Below, one piece after another: positions 29,409 to 38,978 of a stretch of 64,000 nt of DNA. The number at the start of each line of letters is the position of its first letter. Position 1 is the stretch's first letter. Under the pieces are notes generated by a model. The model was not told where the DNA came from. It made no database searches and was given only the letters and a program-made list of their open reading frames with translations. The translations under genes were made by a program, and so were the position numbers. The stretch is taken from positions 5,625,501 through 5,689,500 of the forward strand of contig NZ_CP063832.1 in assembly GCF_023277925.1 (NCBI RefSeq), in the 5' to 3' direction. The stretch is from Pseudomonas entomophila (lineage in GTDB: Bacteria; Pseudomonadota; Gammaproteobacteria; Pseudomonadales; Pseudomonadaceae).

Positions 29409-30083
29409 TCAATCGTTGAAATCGCGCCAACCGCCCATCTCTTTCCAGCGATTGACGATGCCGCAGAACAGCTCGGCGGTCTTCTCGGTGTCGTAGCGTG
29501 CCGAGTGTGCCTCGCGGCCATCGAAGTCGATGTCAGCGCTCTGGCAAGCTCGTGCCAGCACGGTCTGGCCGTAGGCGAGGCCGGCGAGCGTGGCCGTGTC
29601 GAAGCTGGAGAACGGGTGGAACGGGTTACGCTTGATATCGTTGCGCGCCACCGCGGCGTTAAGGAAGCCGAGGTCGAAGCTGCTGTTGTGCCCGACCAGA
29701 ATCGCCCGCTTGCAGCCGTTGGCTTTCAAGGCCTTGCGCACGCCGCGGAAGATTTCGGTGAGCGCGCTTTCCTCGCTCACTGCCATGCGCAGCGGGTGGT
29801 CCAGCTTGATGCCGGTGAACTCCAGCGCGGCCGCTTCGATGTTGGCCCCTTCGAACGGTTCGACCCGGTAGAAATAGGTGTGCTCGGGGAACAGGAAGCC
29901 TTTCTCGTCCATACCGATGGTCACGGCGGCGATTTCCAGCAGCGCGTCGGTGGCACTGTTGAAACCGCCGGTCTCGACATCGACTACTACCGGCAGGTAA
30001 CCGCGGAAGCGCTCGGCCATGGGGTGGCGCGAGCCGCTGCTGACCTGGCTGTCCTGGTCGTCTTCGTAGAGGTCTTCGCTCAC
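29409..30083 (-). CDS. rnt: Ribonuclease T
   Basis: 224 aa DEDDh 3'-5' exonuclease that trims the 3' ends of tRNA and other stable RNAs. The DEDD motifs are VVDVETGGF (Exo I), [11 protein letters not shown] (Exo II) and [14 protein letters not shown] (Exo III with the catalytic His). The start is GTG 30083 and overlaps the pyrC stop as GTGA. The order pyrC-rnt is the Pseudomonas norm. Confidence 0.95.
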   Translation of the reverse strand: MSEDLYEDDQDSQVSSGSRHPMAERFRGYLPVVVDVETGGFNSATDALLEIAAVTIGMDEKGFLFPEHTYFYRVEPFEGANIEAAALEFTGIKLDHPLRMAVSEESALTEIFRGVRKALKANGCKRAILVGHNSSFDLGFLNAAVARNDIKRNPFHPFSSFDTATLAGLAYGQTVLARACQSADIDFDGREAHSARYDTEKTAELFCGIVNRWKEMGGWRDFND

Positions 30084-31126
30084 GCGTTGTCCTCCAGCAG
30101 GCGCCAGCGCAGCTTTTCACCTGCACGCAACGGAATCACGGTGTTGTCACCAAACGGCAGGCTGTCCGGCGCGGTCCACTCGTCACGCACCAAGGTGATT
30201 GTGTCGGTGTTGCGCGGCAGGCCGTAGAAGTCCGGGCCGTGCTTGCTGGCGAAGCCTTCGAGCTTCTCAAGCGCGTTGCGCTGCTCGAACGCCTCGGCGT
30301 ACAGCTCGATGGCGGCATAGGCGGTATAGCAACCGGCGCAGCCGCAGGCGGCTTCCTTGGCGTGCTTGGCGTGGGGTGCCGAGTCGGTACCGAGGAAGAA
30401 CTTCGGATTGCCGCTGGTGGCGGCATCCAGCAGTGCGACCTGGTGAGTGTTGCGCTTCAGGATGGGCAGGCAATAGAAGTGTGGACGGATGCCACCGACC
30501 AGCATGTGGTTGCGGTTGTACAGCAGGTGTTGAGCGGTGATGGTTGCGCCGACATTGGCCGAGGCCTCGGTGACGAACTGTGCGGCATCGGCGGTGGTAA
30601 TGTGCTCGAACACCACTTTCAGCGTGGGGAAACGCTCCACCAGGCGGCGCATGTGCTCGTCGATGAAGCGCTTCTCGCGGTCGAATACGTCAATCTCGCT
30701 ACGGGTCACTTCACCGTGTACCAGCAGTGGCATACCAACTTCTGCCAGTGCCTCTATGGCCGGGAAGATGTTGTCGATGCTGGTCACGCCTGAATCGGAG
30801 TTGGTGGTGGCACCGGCCGGGTACAGTTTGGCGGCGTAGACGATGCCACTGGCCTTGGCCGCGCGGATATCCTCGGGGCTGGTGCGGTCGGTAAGATAGA
30901 GCACCATCAGCGGTTCGAAGCGGCTGCCGGCCGGGCGAGCGGTGAGGATGCGCTCGCGGTAGGCGCCGGCTTCAATGGCATTGCGAACTGGCGATACGAG
31001 ATTGGGCATGATGATAGCGCGGGCGAAGGTGCGCGCCACGTCGCCGACGGTATGTTGCAGCACGGCACCATCGCGCAGATGGATGTGCCAGTCGTCGGGG
31101 CGCAGGAGGGTCAGGCGATCGGACAT
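30080..31126 (-). CDS. pyrC: Dihydroorotase PyrC
   Basis: 348 aa class II dihydroorotase, interconverting carbamoyl aspartate and dihydroorotate in pyrimidine synthesis. Zinc ligands are visible: HIHLRDG near the N-terminus, the carboxylated Lys in [21 protein letters not shown], the His of EHITT and the catalytic Asp in GTDSAPH. Length and motifs equal those of E. coli PyrC. It is upstream of and translationally coupled to rnt, and divergent from motY. Confidence 0.96.
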   Translation of the reverse strand: MSDRLTLLRPDDWHIHLRDGAVLQHTVGDVARTFARAIIMPNLVSPVRNAIEAGAYRERILTARPAGSRFEPLMVLYLTDRTSPEDIRAAKASGIVYAAKLYPAGATTNSDSGVTSIDNIFPAIEALAEVGMPLLVHGEVTRSEIDVFDREKRFIDEHMRRLVERFPTLKVVFEHITTADAAQFVTEASANVGATITAQHLLYNRNHMLVGGIRPHFYCLPILKRNTHQVALLDAATSGNPKFFLGTDSAPHAKHAKEAACGCAGCYTAYAAIELYAEAFEQRNALEKLEGFASKHGPDFYGLPRNTDTITLVRDEWTAPDSLPFGDNTVIPLRAGEKLRWRLLEDNA

Positions 31127-31193
31127 TGGGAATACCAGGCGGGTCGAACTCAGAAGCCAATCGTACCGGAAAACCCTTGTTCAAGCACGGCTA

Positions 31194-31220
31194 TCAAGTT
31201 TTCCGACGAGCGACCGATAG
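31194..31220 (+). promoter_or_regulatory. FliA (sigma28) promoter of motY
   Basis: TCAAGTTT-N11-ACCGATAG closely matches the flagellar sigma28 consensus TAAAGTTT-N11-GCCGATAA with the exact spacer. It lies 36 bases upstream of the motY start codon. Confidence 0.85.
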
Positions 31221-31256
31221 CCTTGAGGTAAGCCGTCAGAATCTGTGGAGCCGCCC

Positions 31257-32234
31257 GTGCGCCAGCGTTACCTAGCCCTGTTCACCCTCGTCGCCAGCTT
31301 GCCGGCCGGGGCCCTGACCTTCCAGACTCGCGTGGAGAACGTCGCCTGGAAAGTCGAGGGTGACCAGTTCGAGTGTCGCCTGATCCAGCCGATCGACGGT
31401 TTCGGCAGCGGTGAGTTCGTGCGCCGCGCTGGCGAGCAGCCGACCTTCCAGTTGCGTTCGGACAGCAATGTGCTGGGTGCCGGCTCCGCCACCCTGCTGG
31501 CGGCGGCGGCACCCTGGCAACCGGGGCGTGGCGACGTGAACCTTGGCGCTGTGCGCATGGCCCGCACCGGGGTGTTGTTTACCTCGTCACAGGGCCAGGC
31601 CAGTCGTTTGATCAATGGCCTGCTCGATGGGCGCAGCACGGTGGTGCGCAACTATACCGGCGAAGGTGGGCGGCCGATGGAAGTGCACGTGCTACCTGTG
31701 AGTTTCACCAAGGCATATGGTGACTACCAGGCATGCGCCGCGAAACTGTTGCCGATGAACTTCGACCAGATCCGCCAGACCCAGGTCGGCTTCCCTGGCG
31801 CAGGTATCGAGCTCGACGCCTCGGGGCGTGCGCGCCTGGACGTGATCCTCGATTACCTGAAGGCCGACCCTTCGGTCAACCATATCGAGCTCGACGGCCA
31901 TTCCGACAACAGCGGCAATCGCCTGACCAACCGCGACACCTCCCGCCGGCGCGCCCTGGCCGTGGCCGAGTACCTGAAGGCCCATGGTGTGCCGGATGAT
32001 CAGATCACCGTGCGCTTCCATGGCGAGCGCTACCCACTGGCCAAGAACAACAGTGCCGCCAACCGTGCGCGCAACCGCCGAGTGAATATCCAGCTCGACC
32101 GTGTGACCCCGGTGGAGAAACCCGTGGAAAAGCCCGCCGCACCTGTGGTTCCGGCCGCGGCCGCGCCGATTCCGGCCGCTCCTTCGGCTCCTGCCGCAGC
32201 GCCCGCGAAACCTGTGCCCGCAACCAAGGCCTGA
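31257..32234 (+). CDS. motY: Flagellar motor-associated OmpA-family protein MotY
   Basis: 325 aa. GTG 31257 is chosen because GGAG is six bases upstream and a signal peptide starts there ([19 protein letters not shown]). The N-terminal region (about 20-170) matches the MotY stator-anchoring domain, and a C-terminal OmpA/MotB peptidoglycan-binding domain follows ([33 protein letters not shown]). An Ala/Pro-rich tail (about 285-325) ends the protein. In P. aeruginosa MotY supports the MotCD stator. The FliA-type promoter and the pyrC-motY-argG order support the assignment. Confidence 0.9.
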   Translation: MRQRYLALFTLVASLPAGALTFQTRVENVAWKVEGDQFECRLIQPIDGFGSGEFVRRAGEQPTFQLRSDSNVLGAGSATLLAAAAPWQPGRGDVNLGAVRMARTGVLFTSSQGQASRLINGLLDGRSTVVRNYTGEGGRPMEVHVLPVSFTKAYGDYQACAAKLLPMNFDQIRQTQVGFPGAGIELDASGRARLDVILDYLKADPSVNHIELDGHSDNSGNRLTNRDTSRRRALAVAEYLKAHGVPDDQITVRFHGERYPLAKNNSAANRARNRRVNIQLDRVTPVEKPVEKPAAPVVPAAAAPIPAAPSAPAAAPAKPVPATKA

Positions 32235-32266
32235 GTGCGACCACGGGTCGCGCCCTCGACAGTTCC

Positions 32267-32303
32267 TGTCGCTTTGTCGTCACAAGCTGTCGCCCCATTG
32301 TAA
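32267..32303. promoter_or_regulatory. ArgR operator at argG
   Basis: Two TGTCGC half-sites start exactly 21 bases apart (32267 and 32288), each followed by N8; the second ends in AA and the first in CA. This is the Pseudomonas ArgR tandem pattern, located 60-95 bases before the argG start. Confidence 0.82.
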
Positions 32304-32361
32304 ATTTTTCGGCAAGGCCGGTAGAATCACGCCTTTCCGTACAATCCCGTGGAGTGATGGC

Positions 32362-33579
32362 ATGGCGGACGTAAAAAAGGTCGTATTGGCGTATTCCGGC
32401 GGCCTTGATACTTCGGTGATTCTCAAGTGGCTGCAGGACACCTACAACTGTGAAGTGGTGACCTTCACCGCTGACCTGGGGCAGGGCGAGGAGGTCGAAC
32501 CGGCCCGCGCCAAGGCCCAGGCGATGGGCGTGAAAGAAATCTACATCGATGACCTGCGCGAAGAGTTCGTGCGTGACTTCGTTTTCCCGATGTTTCGCGC
32601 CAACACCGTCTACGAGGGCGAGTACCTGCTGGGTACCTCCATCGCCCGTCCGCTGATTGCCAAGCGTCTGATCGAGATCGCCAACGAAACCGGTGCCGAC
32701 GCCATTTCCCACGGTGCGACCGGCAAGGGTAACGACCAGGTGCGTTTCGAGTTGGGCGCTTACGCGCTCAAGCCTGGTGTCAAGGTTATCGCCCCGTGGC
32801 GCGAGTGGGACTTGCTGTCCCGCGAGAAACTGATGGACTACGCCGAGAAGCACGGCATCCCGATCGAGCGCCACGGCAAGAAGAAATCGCCGTACTCGAT
32901 GGACGCCAACCTGCTGCACATCTCCTACGAAGGTGGCGTCCTGGAAGATACCTGGACCGAGCACGAGGAGGACATGTGGCGTTGGAGCGTCTCGCCGGAA
33001 AACGCTCCGGACCAGGCCACCTACATCGAGCTGACCTATCGCAATGGTGACATCGTCGCCATCGACGGCGTCGAGAAGTCGCCTGCCACCGTGCTTGCCG
33101 ACCTGAACCGCATCGGCGGTGCCAATGGCATCGGCCGCCTGGACATCGTCGAGAACCGTTACGTCGGCATGAAGTCTCGTGGCTGCTACGAGACCCCGGG
33201 CGGCACCATCATGCTCAAGGCCCACCGCGCCATCGAGTCGATCACCCTGGACCGCGAAGTCGCTCACCTGAAGGATGAGCTGATGCCGAAGTACGCCAGC
33301 CTGATCTACACCGGCTACTGGTGGAGCCCCGAGCGCCTGATGTTGCAGCAGATGATCGACGCCTCGCAGGTCAATGTGAACGGTGTCGTCCGCCTGAAGC
33401 TGTACAAGGGCAACGTCACTGTTGTAGGCCGCAAATCCGACGATTCGTTGTTCGATGCCAACATTGCGACTTTCGAGGAAGATGGTGGCGCCTACAACCA
33501 GGCTGACGCAGCAGGTTTCATCAAGTTGAATGCACTGCGCATGCGGATCGCGGCCAACAAGGGGCGTTCGCTGCTCTGA
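32362..33579 (+). CDS. argG: Argininosuccinate synthase ArgG
   Basis: 405 aa. It condenses citrulline and aspartate with ATP to argininosuccinate, the step after ArgF. The N-terminal PP-loop is [14 protein letters not shown]. The ATG/citrulline-binding segments [15 protein letters not shown] and [17 protein letters not shown] are typical of the family. GGAG precedes the ATG. It has its own ArgR operator and a strong terminator, so it is monocistronic. Confidence 0.97.
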   Translation: MADVKKVVLAYSGGLDTSVILKWLQDTYNCEVVTFTADLGQGEEVEPARAKAQAMGVKEIYIDDLREEFVRDFVFPMFRANTVYEGEYLLGTSIARPLIAKRLIEIANETGADAISHGATGKGNDQVRFELGAYALKPGVKVIAPWREWDLLSREKLMDYAEKHGIPIERHGKKKSPYSMDANLLHISYEGGVLEDTWTEHEEDMWRWSVSPENAPDQATYIELTYRNGDIVAIDGVEKSPATVLADLNRIGGANGIGRLDIVENRYVGMKSRGCYETPGGTIMLKAHRAIESITLDREVAHLKDELMPKYASLIYTGYWWSPERLMLQQMIDASQVNVNGVVRLKLYKGNVTVVGRKSDDSLFDANIATFEEDGGAYNQADAAGFIKLNALRMRIAANKGRSLL

Positions 33580-33594
33580 GTCTGGATGGTGATG

Positions 33595-33624
33595 AAAAAA
33601 CCCGGCCTTGCCGGGTTTTTTATT
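33595..33624. terminator. Intrinsic terminator after argG
   Basis: AAAAAACCCGGC-CTT-GCCGGGTTTTTTATT lies 15 bases after the argG stop, with A/T runs on both sides. It also serves the converging gene at 33634. Confidence 0.93.
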
Positions 33625-33633
33625 GCCTGTCGC

Positions 33634-34161
33634 TCAGGGAGGGTGATGATTGTTCGGTGGAGTTTCGACATTGCCCTGCATGGGGCTGACCGTGAACTGG
33701 ATGCATGTGCGTGTATCGAGGTTGTACAGCGTCCAGCGCCGGGTCGCTCGATGCGGGCGATTGATCAGGCGCAGTACCTGGTTCTCGATCAGCTTGCGGC
33801 TGTCCGGACCGGAGATTGCGATGACCATGGGTTCTTCGTTTGAATCAAGTGACTTCTCGGCAATGGTTCGTGGCGCCAAGCTCTCGGGAGGTGTGCTGGA
33901 GATCTGGGAGGGCGATGTTTTGTCTGGGGGGGCGCAGGGCGCTGGCGCAGCGTGCTTGTTGGGGGCGAACAACGTATTGCTGTTGAAGTTGAGCGTCAGG
34001 AAAAACAATACAGTCAGAAAAAAAGGAAACCCCACCAGGAACCATGTGTAGATGGTCTGACTGCTTTCGCTCAGGAATGGCAGCGAAGCCAGTGCCGAGG
34101 CTTCGATGACACCGGCGAACACGGCGATGAGGGCCAGTGGACTGATTGATTCTTGACTCAT
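33634..34161 (-). CDS. Conserved hypothetical membrane protein, 175 aa
   Basis: I do not recognise a named family. Two hydrophobic segments occupy about residues 8-27 and 38-58, followed by a Pro/Ser-rich low-complexity linker (about 65-105). A small C-terminal domain (about 110-165) is rich in Arg and polar residues and contains ENQVLRLINRPHRATRRW. This suggests an inner-membrane anchor with a soluble tail. The coding DNA uses more A/T-ending codons than its neighbours. It is divergent from the response regulator across a 371-base region, and convergent with argG. Confidence 0.7.
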   Translation of the reverse strand: MSQESISPLALIAVFAGVIEASALASLPFLSESSQTIYTWFLVGFPFFLTVLFFLTLNFNSNTLFAPNKHAAPAPCAPPDKTSPSQISSTPPESLAPRTIAEKSLDSNEEPMVIAISGPDSRKLIENQVLRLINRPHRATRRWTLYNLDTRTCIQFTVSPMQGNVETPPNNHHPP

Positions 34162-34532
34162 GATAAGTGCCTGCGACGGGTATAGCTCATCAGTAGCCTG
34201 TTTGACGCCACAGGATAAGCCGGTGTTGTTTCCTTGTGAGGAAAACCGACTTATCGAGTGATGGGCTCGAATATTCTGCGCAAGGCGTTGAAGTTTCCTG
34301 CACAGAATGTAAATGATTTGCGATTTTATCCAGGTCGCGCCAATGCTATTTTTTTAATGCTGCAACCTGCAAGGCCCCGGCCTCGATTATCGGGGAGCGT
34401 GTAGGAAATTTCCTTTAACTGAGTAAGTAGTTTCTTTGAATGTCTCTGCCAAGGAAACCGTTGCATAAAGCGTTGCGATGTTCGGTTATGGTGGAGTGTC
34501 GTAATTAAAAATAACGAAACAATGGATATCGC
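34162..34532. other. Divergent A/T-rich intergenic region
   Basis: This 371-base spacer is clearly more A/T-rich than the surroundings. It contains CCCCG/CGGGG arms near 34376-34400, TTTTTTTAATG at about 34350 and ATTAAAAATAACG just before the response regulator. These suggest promoters for both flanking genes. No ORF is supported, and I cannot assign a specific regulator. Confidence 0.5.
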
Positions 34533-35159
34533 ATGAACAAAGTGCTGATCGTGGATGATCACCCGGTCATTCGCCTGGCGGTACGCATGCTGATGGAGCG
34601 GCATGGTTACGAGGTGGTGGCGGAAACCGATAACGGTGTGGATGCCTTGCAACTGACGCGAGAGCATCTACCCGATATTGTCATTCTGGATATTGGAATT
34701 CCCAAGCTCGATGGGCTGGAAGTCGTCGCCCGGGTAACCCTGGTCAGTCCTGCGAGCAAGGTGCTGGTACTGACCTCTCAGGCACCGGGGCATTTCTCGA
34801 TGCGCTGCATGCAGGCAGGCGCCGCTGGTTATGTCTGCAAGCAGCAAGACCTGACAGAGTTGCTCAGTGCGATCAAGGCTGTGCTGTCAGGCTACAGTTA
34901 CTTCCCCAATCAGGCGTTGCACAAGGGCAGGACCGGGGTGGGCGGCGGAACGGAAGTAGAGATGGTCGAACGTCTCTCTGGCAGGGAGATGATGGTGTTG
35001 CAACAACTGGCGCGCGGCAAGAGCAACAAGGATATCGCCGACAGCATGTTCCTCAGTAACAAGACGGTGAGTACCTACAAGACGCGTTTGTTACTCAAGC
35101 TCAATGCACGGTCTCTGGTGGATCTCATCGAGCTGGCCCAGCGTCACGGTCTGGCCTGA
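34533..35159 (+). CDS. LuxR-family (BvgA/EvgA-type) response regulator
   Basis: 208 aa. The receiver domain has the acidic pocket Asp8-Asp9, phospho-acceptor Asp53 (VILDIGIP) and the conserved Lys in YVCKQQD. A C-terminal LuxR/NarL helix-turn-helix follows (SREMMVLQQLARGKSNKDIADSMFLSNKTVSTYKTRL in segments, about residues 147-185). SNKTVSTYKTRL is typical of EvgA/BvgA-like regulators. No sensor kinase is next to it, so it is an orphan here. It resembles Pseudomonas regulators such as ErdR, but the context does not support that name. Confidence 0.88.
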   Translation: MNKVLIVDDHPVIRLAVRMLMERHGYEVVAETDNGVDALQLTREHLPDIVILDIGIPKLDGLEVVARVTLVSPASKVLVLTSQAPGHFSMRCMQAGAAGYVCKQQDLTELLSAIKAVLSGYSYFPNQALHKGRTGVGGGTEVEMVERLSGREMMVLQQLARGKSNKDIADSMFLSNKTVSTYKTRLLLKLNARSLVDLIELAQRHGLA

Positions 35160-35167
35160 ATGCCGAA

Positions 35168-35197
35168 GAAAAAGCCTCCGTTCGGGAGGCTTTTTCT
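35168..35197. terminator. Intrinsic terminator after the response regulator
   Basis: AAAAAGCCTCC-GTTC-GGGAGGCTTTTTCTT: a strong stem with A/T runs both sides, between convergent genes. Confidence 0.92.
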
Positions 35198-35205
35198 TGA
35201 CTGTG

Positions 35206-35382
35206 CTACAGGTCGTAGTCGAAGTCGGCCAATTGCTTCTGCAGGCGTCGTTCTTCCAGCATGTTGTCAATGGTGCGGCGCTTGCTGAGGTTGGTCTTGG
35301 CCGGTTCGGCCTGTGGTTCCACGTCCTCGTCCGCGCTCTGGAAATCTTCGTCGATAGCCAAGTCTTCTTTATCGGTGCTCAT
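35206..35382 (-). CDS. Small acidic PA3496-type protein, 58 aa
   Basis: A short gene easily missed. ATG 35382 encodes MSTDKEDLAIDEDF..., ending DFDYDL at a TAG stop. The N-terminal half is strongly acidic; the C-terminal half is basic and helical (KRRTIDNMLEERRLQKQL). It matches my recollection of the PA3496 family, annotated as putative envelope integrity proteins and located next to nth in Pseudomonas. No membrane segment or signal peptide is visible. It is flanked by a terminator on one side and by nth 104 bases upstream. Confidence 0.75.
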   Translation of the reverse strand: MSTDKEDLAIDEDFQSADEDVEPQAEPAKTNLSKRRTIDNMLEERRLQKQLADFDYDL

Positions 35383-35486
35383 GCGTCACTCCAAGCCAAA
35401 GGGCCCTTGGCCGTCCTTATAGCGGGAATCACGAAGCGGGTAAAAAAGATTTTTTCAATCGTATTCAGCAGTTTTTACCTATCGTC

Positions 35487-36125
35487 TCAATCGTCCGAAG
35501 TCTTGTGCTTGTATTCGCAAAGGTCCTCGATACGGCAACTGCCGCAGCGGGGCTTGCGGGCCTGGCAAACGTAGCGCCCGTGCAGGATCAACCAGTGGTG
35601 GGCGTCGAGTAGATAGTCTTTGGGGACGAACTTGAGCAGCTTCTTCTCTACTTCCAGCACGGTCTTGCCGGGGGCAATGCCCGTGCGATTGCTGACGCGG
35701 AAAATGTGCGTGTCGACTGCCATGGCCAATTGGCGGAAAGCGGTGTTGAGCACGACGTTTGCGGTTTTGCGCCCCACCCCGGGCAAGGCTTCGAGTGCTT
35801 CACGGGTCTGCGGCACTTCACCATCGTGGTGTTCGACCAGCAGGCGGCAGGTCTCGATGACATTCTTCGCCTTGCTGTTATAGAGCCCGATGGTCTTGAT
35901 GTAGTCACTCAACCCCTCCACGCCAAGCGCGTGAATGGCTTGAGGGGTATTGGCCACGGGGAACAGGCGCGCGGTAGCCTTGTTGACGCCCACATCGGTG
36001 GCCTGGGCCGAGAGGATGACGGCGATCAGCAGTTCGAAAGGTGTTGAATAAGCCAGTTCGGTCTTGGGGTCAGGATTGTCTTCATGCAGCCTGCGAAAGA
36101 TCTCCAGGCGTTTGGCGGCATTCAT
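35487..36125 (-). CDS. nth: Endonuclease III (Nth)
   Basis: 212 aa DNA glycosylase/AP lyase removing oxidised pyrimidines. The helix-hairpin-helix LPGVGRKTANVVL carries the catalytic Lys, the catalytic Asp is in VDTHIFRVSNR, and the C-terminal [4Fe-4S] cluster is C-X6-C-X2-C-X5-C. ATG 36125 gives the normal family length; the frame is open upstream only through the rnfE coding region. It starts four bases after the rnfE stop codon, so it is the last gene of the rnf-nth operon. Confidence 0.96.
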   Translation of the reverse strand: MNAAKRLEIFRRLHEDNPDPKTELAYSTPFELLIAVILSAQATDVGVNKATARLFPVANTPQAIHALGVEGLSDYIKTIGLYNSKAKNVIETCRLLVEHHDGEVPQTREALEALPGVGRKTANVVLNTAFRQLAMAVDTHIFRVSNRTGIAPGKTVLEVEKKLLKFVPKDYLLDAHHWLILHGRYVCQARKPRCGSCRIEDLCEYKHKTSDD

Positions 36126-36129
36126 GGGG

Positions 36130-36651
36130 TCAAAGGGTTCCTTGACGACGGGGTGAGGTAGGCGGGCGCAGGTGATTGTACAAGCCCAGCAGCAGGCCGA
36201 GCAGTAGAAGGGCGCCAGGGGCGAGCTGGGCAATATGCAGCCCCAGCCAGTCATTTGCCAGCTGGCGGCAGGTGGCCAGTACCAGGCAAGTTAGTAACAG
36301 CCCGCACAGGTTCATCAGCAATGGGCGCCAGCGGCCCGTGGCGGGTAGCCGCAGGTCAATGATGAGGCACGGCAAGGCCAGGAGCGTCGGGTAGTAATCC
36401 AGGGTCAACGCCAGGGGCAGAGCCCAGGCGCGTAACCCCAGTTGCAGGCAGGTCGCCAGGGATGCCGCCAGCATGAGGCTCGCATACAGGCGCGGCAGCG
36501 GGGCGAGAACGTTGCGTAGCGGGGCCATCAAGCCTTGGTGAAGGCTCACCAGCAACAGGCTGCAAACGGCTATGGCCGCACCCTGCACGATTGTCCCGGT
36601 CGCGCCGATCAGGGGGGGCAGGCCGGCAATCAGCAACCAATATCTGTTCAT
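36130..36651 (-). CDS. rnfE: RnfE/RsxE-like membrane subunit, shortened and divergent
   Basis: 173 aa against about 230 in E. coli RsxE, with about five or six hydrophobic helices. The first conserved motif of the family, LGLCPLLAVT, reads AGLPPLIGAT here, so its Cys is lost. The second (TNC in RsxE) is replaced by ALPCLIID, which keeps a Cys. In Rnf/Nqr complexes these Cys residues are thought to hold a [2Fe-2S] centre in the membrane between subunits A and E. It overlaps rnfG by 4 bp. Assignment rests on operon position and remaining similarity. Confidence 0.7.
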   Translation of the reverse strand: MNRYWLLIAGLPPLIGATGTIVQGAAIAVCSLLLVSLHQGLMAPLRNVLAPLPRLYASLMLAASLATCLQLGLRAWALPLALTLDYYPTLLALPCLIIDLRLPATGRWRPLLMNLCGLLLTCLVLATCRQLANDWLGLHIAQLAPGALLLLGLLLGLYNHLRPPTSPRRQGTL

Positions 36652-37259
36652 CGGCGGTCCTCGCTGCTCAGCAGTGGCTTATGCTCGTCGAAGTAGCGCA
36701 ACGCATCCTGAATGGCGTCGATCACGGCGCGTGAGGTCACCGTCGCTCCGGCCAGTTGGTCGAATGCACCCAGATCGCGCTTCAGCGCCCAGGCCTGTTC
36801 GGGAGGGGCGTCACGTCGACTACCGATAAACTGGTCGAGCCAGTGCGATGTAGGGTTGGCCAACTGGTCGCCCAGGCCGGGGCTTTCTTGCTGCTGGAGG
36901 ACCCGAACGCCGATCAGCCGGCCTTGTGCATCAATAGCAATGGCCAACTCGATCGGCCCACCATAGCCCTGCAGCCCACTGCGCAGTACGACAGCTGCCG
37001 GCTTGCCGGCACGCGTTGCGCGGTAGCCGGCAAGCAGGCGGCTGTGGCGCAAGGTCGTGTCTGCCAGCTTAAGCGGGGCCAGCAATGGCTGGTTGTCATA
37101 GCTGCCCTGTGGTAGCACCGCCAACCACTGGCGCTCCTGCAACTGGCGCTCGGCTTGAGCAATACTGTCGGCGGTCCAGTGTCGCCAGGCCAGGCTGAGG
37201 CCCACGCTTAGCCCGGCGACCGCAATCAACACGAGGGTCGTGCGCACGCGAGCGTTCAT
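36648..37259 (-). CDS. rnfG: RnfG/RsxG-like flavoprotein subunit
   Basis: 203 aa. One N-terminal transmembrane helix (about residues 7-25) precedes a periplasmic FMN-binding domain. QQQESPGLGDQL is the usual RnfG segment, and LAGATVTS is the flavinylation motif with its Thr (the normal Ser before GAT is Ala here). The family carries covalent FMN in the electron path of Rnf complexes. It overlaps rnfD and rnfE by 4 bp each. Confidence 0.85.
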   Translation of the reverse strand: MNARVRTTLVLIAVAGLSVGLSLAWRHWTADSIAQAERQLQERQWLAVLPQGSYDNQPLLAPLKLADTTLRHSRLLAGYRATRAGKPAAVVLRSGLQGYGGPIELAIAIDAQGRLIGVRVLQQQESPGLGDQLANPTSHWLDQFIGSRRDAPPEQAWALKRDLGAFDQLAGATVTSRAVIDAIQDALRYFDEHKPLLSSEDRR

Positions 37260-38227
37260 GCGTGCACCTGTTCTCGACGCTCAGCCCAACGATCCAGACC
37301 TGGTGCCGTCAGGTTCATCAGCAGGATGGCGAACGCGGTGCCGTCGGGAAAATTGCCCCAGATGCGAATCAGGTAGATCAACAGGCCACAACCCATGCCG
37401 AACACCAGGCGGGCAAGTGGGCGCCGGCAACCGGAAACCGGCTCGGTGGCAATGAAGAACGCGGCAAGCATGGTCGAGCCCGAGAGCAGGTGCAGCAGTG
37501 GTGAGCCGTGGGAGTCTGAGCCTGAACCATTCCAGCCCAGCAAGCTGCACAGGAGGATGGCTCCAAGCAGGCCCGTGGGGGCGTGCCAGGTGCACACCTT
37601 ACGTTGCAGCAGGAACAGGCCGCCCAGCAGGAATGCCAGGTTCACCCATTCACTGCTGCGTCCCCCCAGATAGCCGAAGGCCGGGTTCTGGTTGAACAAC
37701 TCGTCGATCGTCAGGCTGCGATTGTGCTTCAGCACATCGAGCACGGTCGGGCTGGCCCAGGCGTCGATCTGCTCGCCTGGGTTGAAGGCCTGCCGCAGGC
37801 TCTCGATCAGGCCGACCGCCTGCTCGGGCCAGTGGTGCATTTGCTGGGGGAAGCTCAGCAGGACGAATGCGTAGCCAACCATGGCCGGATTGAACAGGTT
37901 GCGGCCGACGCCACCAAAGGCCTGTTTGCCCAGGCCGATGGCAACGACCGTGGCGCAGAAAGGCAGCCACCAGGGAGCCTGGCTGGGCAATGCAGCGGCA
38001 AGTAACACCGCGGTTACCAGTGCGCTGAAATCACCCAGGGCGCTTTCCATGGGCTGTTTGCGCAAGGAGAGTAACAGCGCCTCCGTGAGCAGTGCGGCAC
38101 AGGCGCATAGCATCAGGTTGATCAGCACGCCCCAACCCTGCAGCCAGAACAATGCCAAAATACCCGGGGCGCAGCCCAGCAGGACCACGCCCATGGCGTT
38201 GCGCAGGCGCGGGTCAGGCGCTGGCAT
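37256..38227 (-). CDS. rnfD: RnfD/RsxD-like membrane subunit
   Basis: 323 aa with about eight to ten hydrophobic helices. ATG 38227 is chosen ([10 protein letters not shown]...) and overlaps the end of rnfB by 14 bases. Family segments such as [18 protein letters not shown] and [21 protein letters not shown] are well kept. The expected flavinylation motif (D-x-x-[ST]-x-A-T) reads DAWASPT, keeping Thr but with Pro in place of Ala. Because it follows rnfB directly, there is no rnfC at its normal place. Confidence 0.85.
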   Translation of the reverse strand: MPAPDPRLRNAMGVVLLGCAPGILALFWLQGWGVLINLMLCACAALLTEALLLSLRKQPMESALGDFSALVTAVLLAAALPSQAPWWLPFCATVVAIGLGKQAFGGVGRNLFNPAMVGYAFVLLSFPQQMHHWPEQAVGLIESLRQAFNPGEQIDAWASPTVLDVLKHNRSLTIDELFNQNPAFGYLGGRSSEWVNLAFLLGGLFLLQRKVCTWHAPTGLLGAILLCSLLGWNGSGSDSHGSPLLHLLSGSTMLAAFFIATEPVSGCRRPLARLVFGMGCGLLIYLIRIWGNFPDGTAFAILLMNLTAPGLDRWAERREQVHA

Positions 38228-38978
38228 GGCCTTGCAGCTCTTCGAGGTGTTTGCGGGCGTGCTCGGCGGCGGCCTCCAGAACATACAGCTGGGCGAGTTG
38301 AGTAGCGTCGGGGGCTGCGCCCAGGGCGATGCGTGCCTTGACCAGTTGTGCCTGGTTCATTGCCACGGCCATTTTGGCCTGTTTGAGTGCGGCATCGCTT
38401 GCACTCATCGAGGTCGCCAGGCGCTGACGGGCTTCGCGTTCCACCTGGCGTTGCGCTGCTTCGCGACGCAGGCGCGCCTCACGGCGTTCGTGGCGATGTC
38501 GGGCCTGATTGCGACGCTGACTGCGTGCCTGGCGCTGTTCGTCGGTGTGGGCATGGCCATCAACGATGGGCACCACGTTGTCCGGTAGGGGGCGCATATC
38601 GATACAGTCGACCGGGCAGGCGGGCAGGCAGAGGTCGCAGCCGGTACATTCAATGGCAATCACCGTGTGCATCAATTTGCTGGCGCCGATGATGGCGTCC
38701 ACAGGGCATGCCTGGATGCACTTGGTACAGCCGATGCATTCGGCTTCACGGATATAGGCGACTTGTGCGGGGGCCTGGCCGCGCGTGGTGTCGGGCGCGA
38801 TGACCGGTACTTGAAGCAGCTCGGCCAGGGCAGCGATGGTCTCGCGGCCACCGGGCGGGCACTTGTTGATCGCTTCGCCCGCCGCCAGGCCTTTGGCGTA
38901 AGGTCGGCAGCCAGGATGACCGCATTTGCCACATTGTGTCTGCGGCAGCAGGGCGTCGATGCTTTGAATCAGACTCAT
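38214..38978 (-). CDS. rnfB: RnfB/RsxB-like iron-sulfur subunit lacking a membrane anchor
   Basis: 254 aa. ATG 38978 overlaps the rnfA stop as ATGA. An N-terminal [4Fe-4S] domain (CGKCGHPGC plus the Cys of NKCPPGG) is followed by two ferredoxin clusters ([12 protein letters not shown] and [12 protein letters not shown]). Normal RnfB begins with a transmembrane helix; here the protein begins [20 protein letters not shown] with none. After residue 140 there is an added Arg/Gln-rich helical tail (about 145-254), reminiscent of the Ala/Lys-rich tails of RnfC. It is probably soluble or attached through partners. Confidence 0.85.
   Translation of the reverse strand: MSLIQSIDALLPQTQCGKCGHPGCRPYAKGLAAGEAINKCPPGGRETIAALAELLQVPVIAPDTTRGQAPAQVAYIREAECIGCTKCIQACPVDAIIGASKLMHTVIAIECTGCDLCLPACPVDCIDMRPLPDNVVPIVDGHAHTDEQRQARSQRRNQARHRHERREARLRREAAQRQVEREARQRLATSMSASDAALKQAKMAVAMNQAQLVKARIALGAAPDATQLAQLYVLEAAAEHARKHLEELQGHASA

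Noticed and set aside
32005..33267. A 420-codon open frame opposite argG
   Set aside because: Antisense to a certain housekeeping gene; no motif or start signal.
34370..34402. Terminator near the response regulator promoter
   Set aside because: CCCCG/CGGGG arms exist, but no U-tract follows on either strand and no gene ends there.
34533..35159. Naming the regulator ErdR
   Set aside because: Receiver and helix-turn-helix are alike, but ErdR lies in another genomic context; the symbol was left empty.
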